Below, piece by piece: positions 1-8,146 of a stretch of 64,000 nt of DNA. The stretch spans positions 434,001-498,000 of the forward strand of contig CBDDIP010000001.1 of NCBI GenBank assembly GCA_965229005.1, read 5' to 3'. Origin of the DNA: CBDDIP01 sp965229005 (lineage in GTDB: Bacteria > Actinomycetota > Acidimicrobiia > Acidimicrobiales > Ilumatobacteraceae). Both the position numbers and the translations under genes were made by a program. Positions within the stretch are counted from its first letter, which is position 1, and each line of letters opens with the position of its first letter. The notes under the pieces were generated by a model. The model was not told the origin of the DNA. It did no database searches and was given only the letters and a program-made list of their open reading frames with translations.

Positions 1-875
1 CGGCCGAAGGCGCCCGAGTGGTGGTCAACGACCTCGGCGGCGCCATCGACGGCTCCGGCGAAGATGCCGGCCCGGCGCACGAGGTCGTCGACGAGATCAG
101 AGCTGCGGGCGGTGAGGCGATTGCGAACACGGACTCAGTGACGAGTTGGGCCGGAGCTCAGCAACTCGTGCTCGACGCGATCAACGCGTACGGGAGACTC
201 GATGTGCTCGTCAACAACGCCGGCATCCTTCGCGATCGGTCGCTGGTCAATCTCGAGGAAGCAGAGTGGGACGCCGTGATCGCCGTCCACCTGAAGGGTC
301 ACGTCGCGCCGACACGGTGGGCCGCTGCTCACTGGCGCGAGCGAGCCAAGTCCGGGGAGACGGTCAAGGCGAGCGTGATCAACACCGCCTCCGGGGCGAT
401 GCTCGGGAACCCCGGACAGACCAACTACAGCGCCGCGAAGGCCGGGATCGCGGCGATGACGCTGGTCGAAGCGGTGGAATTCGGCCGGTACGGGGTCCGC
501 GCGAACTGTCTCGCACCGCTCGCACGAACCCGTTTGACCCTGCAGACACCCGGCGTCGGGGATCTCGTTGGTCCACCAGCTGACGAGTCGTTCGATCTGT
601 TCCATCCCGGCAACGTCTCACCTTTGGTCGCATACCTCGCCACCGTCGACTGCCCCTTCACCGGAGGCGTGTTCCACGTCGGCGGCAACGAGGTTGGCTT
701 GTATTCGGGATGGAGCCTGAGTGAGGAGCAGGTCCTGACCGCAGCCGGCCGCTTCTCGGTCGCCGATCTGATCGATCGGGCACCAGCCCTGTTGGATGGC
801 CGGTCGGCCCCGGCATCGATGGCCACCTCCGTCGCGGACACGATGGCGAAGTTCGGCCGCCGGGGCGAGGGCTGA
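1..875 (+). CDS. SDR-family dehydrogenase, 5' end outside window
   Basis: This is a short-chain dehydrogenase/reductase, probably an NAD(P)-dependent 3-hydroxyacyl-CoA or related alcohol dehydrogenase in a beta-oxidation operon. The reading frame is open to the first base, and the visible start resembles the middle of a Rossmann fold (AEGARVVVNDLGG), so the true start and the TGxxxGIG cofactor motif lie upstream. Counting from the GTG at 18, the NNAG motif is near residue 66 and the catalytic YSAAK motif is at 137-141. The loop between the GG-rich start and the NNAG motif resembles the dehydrogenase part of MFE-2-type multifunctional enzymes. The next gene starts 5 bases after the stop. The family is certain; the substrate is inferred from the neighbours. 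Confidence 0.9.
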   Translation, partial: AEGARVVVNDLGGAIDGSGEDAGPAHEVVDEIRAAGGEAIANTDSVTSWAGAQQLVLDAINAYGRLDVLVNNAGILRDRSLVNLEEAEWDAVIAVHLKGHVAPTRWAAAHWRERAKSGETVKASVINTASGAMLGNPGQTNYSAAKAGIAAMTLVEAVEFGRYGVRANCLAPLARTRLTLQTPGVGDLVGPPADESFDLFHPGNVSPLVAYLATVDCPFTGGVFHVGGNEVGLYSGWSLSEEQVLTAAGRFSVADLIDRAPALLDGRSAPASMATSVADTMAKFGRRGEG

Positions 876-880
876 CTCAC

Positions 881-1300
881 GTGGGAGCGATCCAGGTGCC
901 TACCGATCCTCGACTGTTCCGCCTGGCCGAAGGCGATGAGTGCCGCCCGCGTTTGCTCGGGTCTCATTCGCCGGAGTCGAATCTGTACTTCTGGCCGCGA
1001 CGCTTGCGCTGCCCGGTCACGCGAAGCGCTGTGACCGACATCGACCTGAGCCCGGAAGGCGTGCTGTATGCGTGGACGTTCCTGTACGTCCCGCGGATGG
1101 GCAGCATCTCTTTCGGCGACCGCGGCGGCTACGGCGTCGGGCAGATCGATCTCCCGGAAGGGGTTCGAATCCAGGCGCCGCTGCTCGGTACCACCGACGA
1201 CTGGCAGATCGGTTCGCCGATGGGTCTGACGACGTTCCCGGTCGGTCGCGACGACGACGGCAATGACCTCGTCACCTTCCGCTTCGAAGCGGTGCGCTGA
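881..1300 (+). CDS. DUF35 / OB-fold protein with degenerate zinc ribbon
   Basis: This 139-residue protein has the layout of DUF35 proteins: a short N-terminal rubredoxin-like part followed by an OB fold (the segment with GVLYAWTFLYVP). Such proteins bind thiolase-fold enzymes and help handle acyl-CoA, as in the Ltp2/ChsH2 aldolase of steroid catabolism. The usual four zinc cysteines are largely lost: in the region SNLYFWPRRLRCPVT only one cysteine remains. The GTG start lies 5 bases after the SDR stop, and the stop overlaps the ATG of the following thiolase gene (1300), which points to co-translation and a complex between the two products. Family assignment is by pattern and context; the partner role is inferred. 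Confidence 0.7.
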   Translation: MGAIQVPTDPRLFRLAEGDECRPRLLGSHSPESNLYFWPRRLRCPVTRSAVTDIDLSPEGVLYAWTFLYVPRMGSISFGDRGGYGVGQIDLPEGVRIQAPLLGTTDDWQIGSPMGLTTFPVGRDDDGNDLVTFRFEAVR

Positions 1301-2463
1301 TGGCAACGAAACTCGCCCGCGATGTGTATGTGATCGGTGTCGGAATGCACCGCTTCAACAACGAACGCCTCGCCTCAGCCGCGATGGCCGACGTGGCCGG
1401 CATGCAAGCCCTCGACGATGCAGGGATCGGCTTTCCCGAAGTCGGCGCCCTCTACAACGGATACCTCGGCGGCGGACTCACGAGCGGGGTCGGCATCGCG
1501 AAAGAGTTCGGACTCACCGGCATCCCGGTCACCCACGTCGAGAACGCCTCAGCGACCGGATCATGCGCCTTTGGTGAAGCGGTCCACGCGGTTGCGGGAG
1601 GCCGTGTCGACGTCGCGATGGCGCTCGGGTTCGACGACATGAACCGCATGGGCGGTCTCGGACGCAGCGGTGGACGTCGTATGGGAGCCGAAGACGTGAT
1701 GCTTCCGGCCGCGTTCTTCGCGATGTGGGCGACACGGCGGATGCACGATGTGGGAACAACTGCTGAGACGTTTGCCGCCATCGCCGCGAAGAACTGGAAC
1801 CATGCACGCGCCAATCCGCTCGCGCAACGCCGGGCCGATCACGAGGTCACCATCGACGAGGTGCTCGGGTCGACGATGATCTCCTATCCGCACACCTCGA
1901 TGATGGCGTGCGCCGCCGGCGGAGGCGCAGCAGCGGCGATCGTTGCGACACGAGAGGTCGCCGAACGCCTCAGCTCGGGGCGCCCGTTGGTCCGTGTCAC
2001 CGCCTCGCAACAGCGTTCCGAGACCTACACCGATGGCCACGTCTTCCTCGGCGCCGTCATCGGTCCGGCACAGATGACTCGCGACACGGCCGGGGATGCC
2101 TACGAGCAGGCGGGCGTGGGACCTGACGATCTCGATCTCGTTCAGGTGCACGACGCGTTTCCCGTCGAGGAACTCGTCTACTACGAGTTGCTGGGGATCT
2201 GCGGCGACGGCGAAGGAGACCGACTCGTGGCTGAGGGTGCAACCCGTCTCGGCGGGCGGATCCCATTCTCGACCGATGGCGGTCTCACCGCGCGCGGCCA
2301 CCCGGGCGGACCCACCGGTCTCGCCCAGATCCACGAGACGACCCTGCAGCTCCGTCACGAGGCCGGAGCCCGGCAAGTGCAACGGGCACGTACCGGTCTG
2401 TGCCACATGGCTGGGGCGGGGTCGGTGTGCGTCGTCCACATCCTCCAACGAACAGAAGGTTGA
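1300..2463 (+). CDS. Thiolase-fold protein (SCP2/lipid-transfer type), Cys replaced
   Basis: This 387-residue SCP2-thiolase-like protein has the C-terminal catalytic landmarks of the superfamily: HDAF near residue 284 and GHPGGPTG near 333. At the position of the usual nucleophilic cysteine (typically NCATGSS) the sequence reads ASATGSC, so Ser84 takes the cysteine's place and a cysteine appears four residues later. Thiolytic cleavage by the standard covalent mechanism is therefore doubtful. A non-covalent retro-aldol or Claisen role, as in Ltp2-type proteins, is possible. It overlaps the upstream DUF35 gene by one base and is followed after 4 bases by the MaoC gene. The fold is confident; the reaction is uncertain. 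Confidence 0.85.
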   Translation: MATKLARDVYVIGVGMHRFNNERLASAAMADVAGMQALDDAGIGFPEVGALYNGYLGGGLTSGVGIAKEFGLTGIPVTHVENASATGSCAFGEAVHAVAGGRVDVAMALGFDDMNRMGGLGRSGGRRMGAEDVMLPAAFFAMWATRRMHDVGTTAETFAAIAAKNWNHARANPLAQRRADHEVTIDEVLGSTMISYPHTSMMACAAGGGAAAAIVATREVAERLSSGRPLVRVTASQQRSETYTDGHVFLGAVIGPAQMTRDTAGDAYEQAGVGPDDLDLVQVHDAFPVEELVYYELLGICGDGEGDRLVAEGATRLGGRIPFSTDGGLTARGHPGGPTGLAQIHETTLQLRHEAGARQVQRARTGLCHMAGAGSVCVVHILQRTEG

Positions 2464-2467
2464 ATCG

Positions 2468-3313
2468 ATGAACAAGCTCCCCATCAACGGCGACCTGGTC
2501 GGACTCTCGATCGACCCGATCAGTCACTCGTGGACCAACCGCGACACGATGCTGTACGCGCTCGGTGTCGGATGCCGGCCACCCGAGGACCTCGATTTCA
2601 TCTATGAGGGCCGCGGACCGAAGGTCGTGCCGACGTTCGCCGTGATTCCCGGCCTGCGGGCGATGGGGTCGGCGATGCAACGAATCGACATCAACCTCGC
2701 GGCCCTGCTGCACGGCGAACAGTCCGTCACCACTCATCGCCCACTGCCCGCCGCTGCCGAGGTGACCGTCGAAGGTTCGATCGCTGCGGTCTGGGACAAG
2801 GGCAAGGCCGCCGTCATCGAGTTCGAAGGCATTGGCTACGACACCGAGGGACCCCTCTTCGCCGTCCGTGCCAGTCTGTTCGTGCTCGGTGGCGGCGGCT
2901 GGGGAGGCGAGCGAGGCCCGAGCGGCTCGGCCGCCTCGAACGCCGCACCGGCACGTGATCCCGATGTCGTCGTCGAACGCGAGACCAGACCCGAACAGGC
3001 TGCGATCTATCGGCTCTCCGGCGACATGAACCCGATGCACATCGACCCCGACTTCGCCACCAAGGCCGGCTTCCCCGGCCCGTTCAACCACGGACTGTGC
3101 ACGTTCGGCACCGTTGGCCACAGCGTGCTGACCGCGTGGTGCGATGGCGATGTCGGCCGGTTCGCATCGATCGAGGGCCGCTTCGCCGATCAGGTGTGGC
3201 CGGGCGACACCATCGTCACCCGCATCTGGGACGAAGGTGATCACGCGATCGTCGAAGCTCGCACGCAGCGTGACAACGTCGTCGTCTCGAACGGGCGCGC
3301 CGCCAGACGATGA
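2468..3313 (+). CDS. MaoC-family (hydratase 2) enoyl-CoA hydratase
   Basis: This 281-residue double-hotdog protein resembles the hydratase-2 part of multifunctional beta-oxidation enzymes, which adds water to trans-2-enoyl-CoA to give (R)-3-hydroxyacyl-CoA. The C-terminal hotdog carries the hydratase-2 signature around residues 183-195 (LSGDMNPMHIDPDFA), with the catalytic Asp and His in GDMNPMH, and continues into FPGPFNHGLCTFG. The N-terminal hotdog is a degenerate substrate-binding half, and a Gly-rich linker (GGGGWGGERG) separates the two. The frame is open further upstream, but the ATG at 2468 lies 4 bases after the thiolase stop and gives the expected family N-terminus. The stop overlaps the next start by 4 bases (ATGA). 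Confidence 0.9.
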   Translation: MNKLPINGDLVGLSIDPISHSWTNRDTMLYALGVGCRPPEDLDFIYEGRGPKVVPTFAVIPGLRAMGSAMQRIDINLAALLHGEQSVTTHRPLPAAAEVTVEGSIAAVWDKGKAAVIEFEGIGYDTEGPLFAVRASLFVLGGGGWGGERGPSGSAASNAAPARDPDVVVERETRPEQAAIYRLSGDMNPMHIDPDFATKAGFPGPFNHGLCTFGTVGHSVLTAWCDGDVGRFASIEGRFADQVWPGDTIVTRIWDEGDHAIVEARTQRDNVVVSNGRAARR

Positions 3314-4803
3314 CCATCGACCCACGAACTCCGGTACTCGTCGCTGTCGGCGAGGTCACCAGTCGCTCCGCGACCGTGGTCGACCCCATCGATCTCGCGA
3401 CGGAAGCGACCCGCCGAGCGTTCACCGATGCGGGCGTGCCGATCGGGCACCGCATCGACACCGTGGCCACACCCGGCATTCTGATGATCGGCCGCGATCA
3501 TCCGGCGAGCCGGATCGCAGAGGCGGCCGGGCTTCGGGCACACCGTCGGATCAGCTGCCCGGTGGGTGGGAACACCCCGCAGTACCTTGCCGGAACGCTG
3601 GGCCAGGACATCATGTGCGGGCAGGTCGATGCCGCCTTGATCGTGGGTGCCGAAGCCGGCAATTCGGCACGTCGCGGCCGCGCCGCCGGCACCCTTCCTG
3701 TGGCAGGCCCGGTCGAAGGTCACGACGAAACCCTGGGCGATGCCCGTCCCGGGTTGAGCGCGATCGAGATGGGCGCAGGACTGCACTGGCCACACGAGGT
3801 GTACCCGATCTTCGAATCTGCGATGGCCGCACGAGCGGGACGCACGCTCGACGAGCAGCGAGTGTGGCTCGGCCGGCTGATGGCACCGTTCACCACCGAG
3901 GCGGCGCGCCACCCCGACCAGGCATGGTTCCCGACCGAGCGCACACCGGAGGAGCTGTCGACGGTCACCGCGGACAACCGGATGGTGTGCGAGCCGTACA
4001 CCAAGCTGCTCAACAGCATCCTCACCGTCGACATGGCCGCAGCGTTCGTGATCATGGCCGCCGAAGTCGCGCAGGATCTGCAGATCCCTCGCGATCGTTG
4101 GGTGTTCAGCTGGGCCAGCGCGACGTGCAACGACGTCTACTTCCCGGTGCAACGACCCGACCTGTCGCGCTCCGCCGGTATCCGGGCCGCAGGGTCAAGG
4201 GTGCTTGCCGCGGCAGGCATCGGCCTCGACGACGTGAGCTGGTTCGATCTCTACTCGTGTTTTCCGGCAGCCGTCGAAGCCGCGGTCGACGCGCTCGGGC
4301 TCGAGGCGACAGATCAGCGCGGTTTCACCGTCACGGGTGGCCTGCCGTACCACGGTGGTCCGGGCAACAACTATGTCAGCCACTCGATCGTCGAAATGGC
4401 CCGACGGTGCCGGGCGGATCCGAAAGGTGTCGGGATGGTGTCCGGACTCGGTTGGTACATCACCAAGCACTCGGTCGGGTTGTGGTCCGCTACTCCTCCA
4501 CCGAAGGGCTGGCAGGCGCCCGACATGTCGAGTGTGCAGGCGTCCATCGACTCGACCGCGCTCGAGGTCGTCGAGGCGGGCGCGGCAGTGGGGACCGCCC
4601 GTATCGACGGGTACACGGTGGTGCACGATCGCGACACCGGACCGGCGTCGGTTCCGGTGTTCGCCAGCACACCGGACGGGCACCGTGTCGTTGCTCGTAG
4701 CGACGACCCGGATGTCGCGGCCGCGATGTCGGGCGGCATGTTCGTCGGTCACGAGATCGACCTGAAGCCAGCCCGTGATCATGCGAGGTTCGAACTTCGA
4801 TGA
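3310..4803 (+). CDS. Thiolase-like protein type 1 (TLP1) with extra C-terminal domain
   Basis: This 497-residue thiolase-superfamily protein is longer than a typical thiolase (about 390). The extra C-terminal part from about residue 415 (starting near DSTALEVVEAG) matches the additional OB-like domain of TLP1 proteins. The N-terminal active-site loop reads CPVGGNTPQ, the TLP1 pattern, instead of the cysteine motif of true thiolases. Near the C-terminus DLYSCFP and GGPGNNY replace the canonical histidine and GHP motifs. TLP1 proteins bind acyl-CoA, and their reaction is poorly defined. The gene overlaps both neighbours by 4 bases (ATGA). Fold and subfamily are fairly sure; activity is not. Confidence 0.85.
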   Translation: MTIDPRTPVLVAVGEVTSRSATVVDPIDLATEATRRAFTDAGVPIGHRIDTVATPGILMIGRDHPASRIAEAAGLRAHRRISCPVGGNTPQYLAGTLGQDIMCGQVDAALIVGAEAGNSARRGRAAGTLPVAGPVEGHDETLGDARPGLSAIEMGAGLHWPHEVYPIFESAMAARAGRTLDEQRVWLGRLMAPFTTEAARHPDQAWFPTERTPEELSTVTADNRMVCEPYTKLLNSILTVDMAAAFVIMAAEVAQDLQIPRDRWVFSWASATCNDVYFPVQRPDLSRSAGIRAAGSRVLAAAGIGLDDVSWFDLYSCFPAAVEAAVDALGLEATDQRGFTVTGGLPYHGGPGNNYVSHSIVEMARRCRADPKGVGMVSGLGWYITKHSVGLWSATPPPKGWQAPDMSSVQASIDSTALEVVEAGAAVGTARIDGYTVVHDRDTGPASVPVFASTPDGHRVVARSDDPDVAAAMSGGMFVGHEIDLKPARDHARFELR

Positions 4804-5903
4804 ACCCATCAGCCGAAGCGCTCGTGCTCACCGGACCGAACACGCTCGAGCATCGTACGTTCGACCTCCCCGACGTCACCGCCGACACCGCGCGGCTCCT
4901 CATCGAGGCCTGCGGTCTGTGCGGCACCGACCACGAGCAGTACAGCGGACACATCGCAGCCCCGTTCTCGTTCATCCCGGGTCACGAGATCGTCGGCATC
5001 ATCGACGAGATCGGCGACAACGCGGCCGCTCGATGGAGCGTCGCCGCCGGCGACCGCGTTGCCGTCGAGGTGTTCCGCTCATGCCGGCATTGCGAGCCGT
5101 GCGCACGCGGCGAGTACCGGCGCTGCATCCGTAACGGGCTCGCCACCATGTTCGGTTTCGTCGACGCCCAGATCGAACCAGGGCTGTGGGGCGGGTACGC
5201 GACGCATCTCCACCTGCCGTCCGATTCGATGCTGCTCCCGATACCCGACTCGCTCGACCCGGTGCTGGCCACCGTGTTCAACCCGCTCGGTGCAGGTATC
5301 CGTTGGGGGGCGACGATCCCTGAAACGAAATCCGGTGATGTCGTCGCCGTCCTCGGCCCGGGCATCCGCGGTCTTTGTGCCGCTGTTGCTGCGAAGGAGG
5401 CGGGTGCGTCGTTCGTGGCGCTCACCGGTCTCGGCCCTCGCGATCGTGACCGTCTCGACATCGCTCATCGATTCGGTGTCGACCTGGCCATCGATGTGGC
5501 CGTCGACGATCCGACGGCCGCGCTCAAACGAGCGACGGGTGGTCTCGCGGACGTCGTCGTCGACGTCACGGCGAAGGCACCCGCCGCGTTCGCCCAGGCC
5601 GTGGCCCTGGCTCGCCCAGGTGGGACGATCGTGGTCGCGGGGACACGCGGTGGCGGTGGTGCGCCTGGATTCGAGCCCGACCATCTCGTCTACAAGGAGC
5701 TGCGGATCATGGGCTCGCTCGGCGTCGACTTCCATGCCTATCGCGCGGCCATTGATCTACTCGTCGCCGGCCGTTGGCCGTTTGCCGAACTCTCTCGCCG
5801 CGTGGCCGGCTTCAGTGACCTTTCGGCGTTGTTGGACACGCTGTCGGGCGCCGACCGGGACGCCATCCCACCGTTGCACGGCGTGTTCTCGCCGTCCGCT
5901 TGA
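4800..5903 (+). CDS. Zinc-dependent medium-chain alcohol dehydrogenase
   Basis: This 367-residue MDR-family enzyme oxidises or reduces an alcohol/carbonyl with NAD(P). Catalytic zinc ligands are visible as Cys41 in CGTDH and His62 in GHE. The structural zinc lobe is complete, with Cys95, Cys98, Cys101 and Cys109 in a CX2CX2CX7C pattern. The Rossmann motif is VAVLGPGIRGL. The start overlaps the TLP1 stop by four bases. In this operon it may handle a hydroxyl or aldehyde on the substrate skeleton, which is inference. Downstream, a 43-base gap precedes the next gene, long enough for a separate ribosome-binding site. Confidence 0.92.
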   Translation: MNPSAEALVLTGPNTLEHRTFDLPDVTADTARLLIEACGLCGTDHEQYSGHIAAPFSFIPGHEIVGIIDEIGDNAAARWSVAAGDRVAVEVFRSCRHCEPCARGEYRRCIRNGLATMFGFVDAQIEPGLWGGYATHLHLPSDSMLLPIPDSLDPVLATVFNPLGAGIRWGATIPETKSGDVVAVLGPGIRGLCAAVAAKEAGASFVALTGLGPRDRDRLDIAHRFGVDLAIDVAVDDPTAALKRATGGLADVVVDVTAKAPAAFAQAVALARPGGTIVVAGTRGGGGAPGFEPDHLVYKELRIMGSLGVDFHAYRAAIDLLVAGRWPFAELSRRVAGFSDLSALLDTLSGADRDAIPPLHGVFSPSA

Positions 5904-5946
5904 AGAATCCTCGACCGTACACAGCCTGATTGAAGGAGTGCAGCTC

Positions 5947-6531
5947 ATGTCCACCGGATCACGGATCGCAATGCTCGACATCGACGAAGCCAAGCGCAGA
6001 GCTGCCACACGCGGGATTCCGGACACGATGGCGGAGCTGTCCGTGTTCCGGATCGCCTTGCATCAGCCTGGCGTCGCCGCCGGCTTGAGCAACATGTTGC
6101 ACGAACTGCTGTGGAAGGGCGTGCTCGACGCCAGGCTCCGCGAGCTGATCATCATGCGGATTGGATGGTCGACCGGCTCGGTGTACGAGTGGACGCAACA
6201 CTGGCGAGTCGCACGCCTGCTCGATGTGCCCGAACGAGATCTGCTCGCAGTACGCGACTGGCGTACCGCCGAGCACTTTGGCGACGCAGAGCGGGCTGTG
6301 CTCGCAGCCACCGATGACACGCTGCAGCACGGCACGATCACCGACGAGTCGTGGAGTGCCTGCCGTGCAGCCCTCGACGACGACGCCGTCCTCGTCGAAC
6401 TGGTTGCTGCCATCGGTAACTGGCGGATGTTCTCCGCACTGCTGCGGTCCCTCGACGTGCCCCTCGAGGACGGCGTCGAGCCGTGGCCTCCGTCGGGTGA
6501 GGCACCTGCAGCTGTCCACGGAGGTCAGTGA
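5947..6531 (+). CDS. Carboxymuconolactone decarboxylase/AhpD-fold protein without CxxC
   Basis: This 194-residue protein of the CMD/AhpD fold has its core around residues 55-120 (DARLRELIIMRIGWSTGSVYEWTQH). AhpD-type members carry a redox CxxC at this place; here the sequence is TGSVYEW, leaving Glu81 and His85 of the fold's E/H motif but no cysteines. A peroxidase role is therefore unlikely, and a decarboxylase, hydrolase or lyase role on a catabolic intermediate is more likely. The reading frame is open far upstream, but the ATG at 5947 has GAAGGAG ending 8 bases before it and fits the family N-terminus. The following acyl-CoA synthetase begins 1 base after the stop. Confidence 0.82.
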   Translation: MSTGSRIAMLDIDEAKRRAATRGIPDTMAELSVFRIALHQPGVAAGLSNMLHELLWKGVLDARLRELIIMRIGWSTGSVYEWTQHWRVARLLDVPERDLLAVRDWRTAEHFGDAERAVLAATDDTLQHGTITDESWSACRAALDDDAVLVELVAAIGNWRMFSALLRSLDVPLEDGVEPWPPSGEAPAAVHGGQ

Positions 6532-6532
6532 C

Positions 6533-8134
6533 GTGTCGGGGTGGACCTTCGCGGAGATCTGGGAGACGGCCGCGGCACAGCTCCCCGACGCGCCGTTCGC
6601 CAAGCAGGGCAGTCGCACAGTGACGTGGTCGGAAGCCGAACGGCGAGCCGAAGGCCTCGCCACGTTCCTCCTCGACCGGGGTGCTCAGCGACAGGACAAG
6701 GTGGCGCAGTACCTGTACAACTGCCCCGAGTACCTCGAGTCCGTGTTCGCTTGTTACAAGGCAGCGCTGGTCCCGGTGAACATCAACTACCGGTACGCAG
6801 CAGACGAACTGGTCTACCTGTGGGACAACGCCGACGCTGTCGCTGTGATCTTCCACGGCATCTTCGCCGACACGATCGAAGCCATCCGGGAGCGAGTGCC
6901 CCGCGTGGCGTCGTGGTTGTGGGTCGACGACGGCTCGGGCGATTGTCCCGAGTGGGCCACCCCGTACGAGCAATCCGCTGGCGCCGCGGGTCAGCCGGTG
7001 GTCGACCGGGTCGAGCGCAGTGGTGACGACCTGTACATGCTGTACACGGGCGGCACCACCGGGATGCCGAAAGGCGTGATGTGGCGACAGGACGACCTGA
7101 TCGTGGTGTTGAGCAGCGGTCTCGGGCTCAGCGTCCCCGAGACCTACGACCCCGACTTCGTCGCTGACGCGCTCACGCGACCCGGCCCCGTCCAGATGCC
7201 GGCATGTCCGCTCATGCACGGCACCGGCGCGCTCACTGCGTTCGGTGCTCTCACATCCGGCGGCTCCATCGTGTGTCTCGAGTCCCGCCATTTCGATCCT
7301 GCGGAGCTCCTCGACACGATCGACCGTGAGCGGGTCAATGTCATCGCCATCGTCGGCGATGCATTCGCCAAACCGATCCTGGCCGCTCTCGACGCCGAAC
7401 CGGATCGTTGGTCGCTCGACTCGGTGATGGCGTTCGTGTCGTCGGGGGTGATGTGGAGCGAGGGAACCAAGCAGGGCATGCTGGGCCATCAACCGAAGAT
7501 GTTGTTGATGGACGCGTTCTCCTCGTCGGAGGCGTTGGGGATGGGGCAGTCGGTGTCGGGCGGTGGCGCGGCGGCGAAGACGGCTCGCTTCCAGGCGAGC
7601 GTCAACACGATCGTCGTCGACGACGATGGGCAGCGTGTCGAGCCGGGCTCCGACACGATCGGTCGGTTGGCTGTCGGCGGCCGCCAGCCGATCGGGTACT
7701 ACAAGGACCCGGAGAAGTCGGAGCGCACGTTCATTATCGTTGACGGCAAGCGTTACTCGTGCCCAGGTGACTATGCGACCATCGACGCTGACGGGACCGT
7801 GAAGGTTCTCGGTCGCGGGTCGGTGTGCATCAACAGTGGGGGCGAGAAGATCTTCCCGGAGGAGGTCGAGGAAGCCCTCAAGACCCACGGCTCGGTCGCC
7901 GACGCGGTTGTCGTCGGAGTACCGCACGATCGGTTCGGCGAGATGGTCGTCGGTGTTGTGGAACGCCGGCCGGGCATGGTCGCGACCGAGACCGAGTTGA
8001 TCGAGCACGTCCGTGCACGACTGGCTGCCTACAAGGCCCCGCGCCGAATCGTCGAGGTCGACACGATCGGCCGTGCGGCGAATGGCAAGGTCGACTACAA
8101 GCGGCTGCGAGACCAGGCGAGCGACGGATTGTGA
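6533..8134 (+). CDS. Acyl-CoA synthetase (AMP-forming, FadD-like)
   Basis: This 533-residue ANL-superfamily ligase activates a carboxylic acid to its CoA thioester via an acyl-adenylate. The ATP-binding P-loop motif is YTGGTTGMPKG near residues 170-181. The C-terminal domain contains the GEKIFPEEVEE hinge region and the catalytic lysine near the end in GKVDYKRL. Other start codons lie in the same frame, but the GTG at 6533 follows GGAGG (6520-6524) by 8 bases and sits 1 base after the previous stop. As the CoA-ligating enzyme of the operon it probably primes the substrate acid. Chain length or ring preference cannot be read from the sequence. Confidence 0.93.
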   Translation: MSGWTFAEIWETAAAQLPDAPFAKQGSRTVTWSEAERRAEGLATFLLDRGAQRQDKVAQYLYNCPEYLESVFACYKAALVPVNINYRYAADELVYLWDNADAVAVIFHGIFADTIEAIRERVPRVASWLWVDDGSGDCPEWATPYEQSAGAAGQPVVDRVERSGDDLYMLYTGGTTGMPKGVMWRQDDLIVVLSSGLGLSVPETYDPDFVADALTRPGPVQMPACPLMHGTGALTAFGALTSGGSIVCLESRHFDPAELLDTIDRERVNVIAIVGDAFAKPILAALDAEPDRWSLDSVMAFVSSGVMWSEGTKQGMLGHQPKMLLMDAFSSSEALGMGQSVSGGGAAAKTARFQASVNTIVVDDDGQRVEPGSDTIGRLAVGGRQPIGYYKDPEKSERTFIIVDGKRYSCPGDYATIDADGTVKVLGRGSVCINSGGEKIFPEEVEEALKTHGSVADAVVVGVPHDRFGEMVVGVVERRPGMVATETELIEHVRARLAAYKAPRRIVEVDTIGRAANGKVDYKRLRDQASDGL

Positions 8135-8146
8135 CTGGGTCGACTC

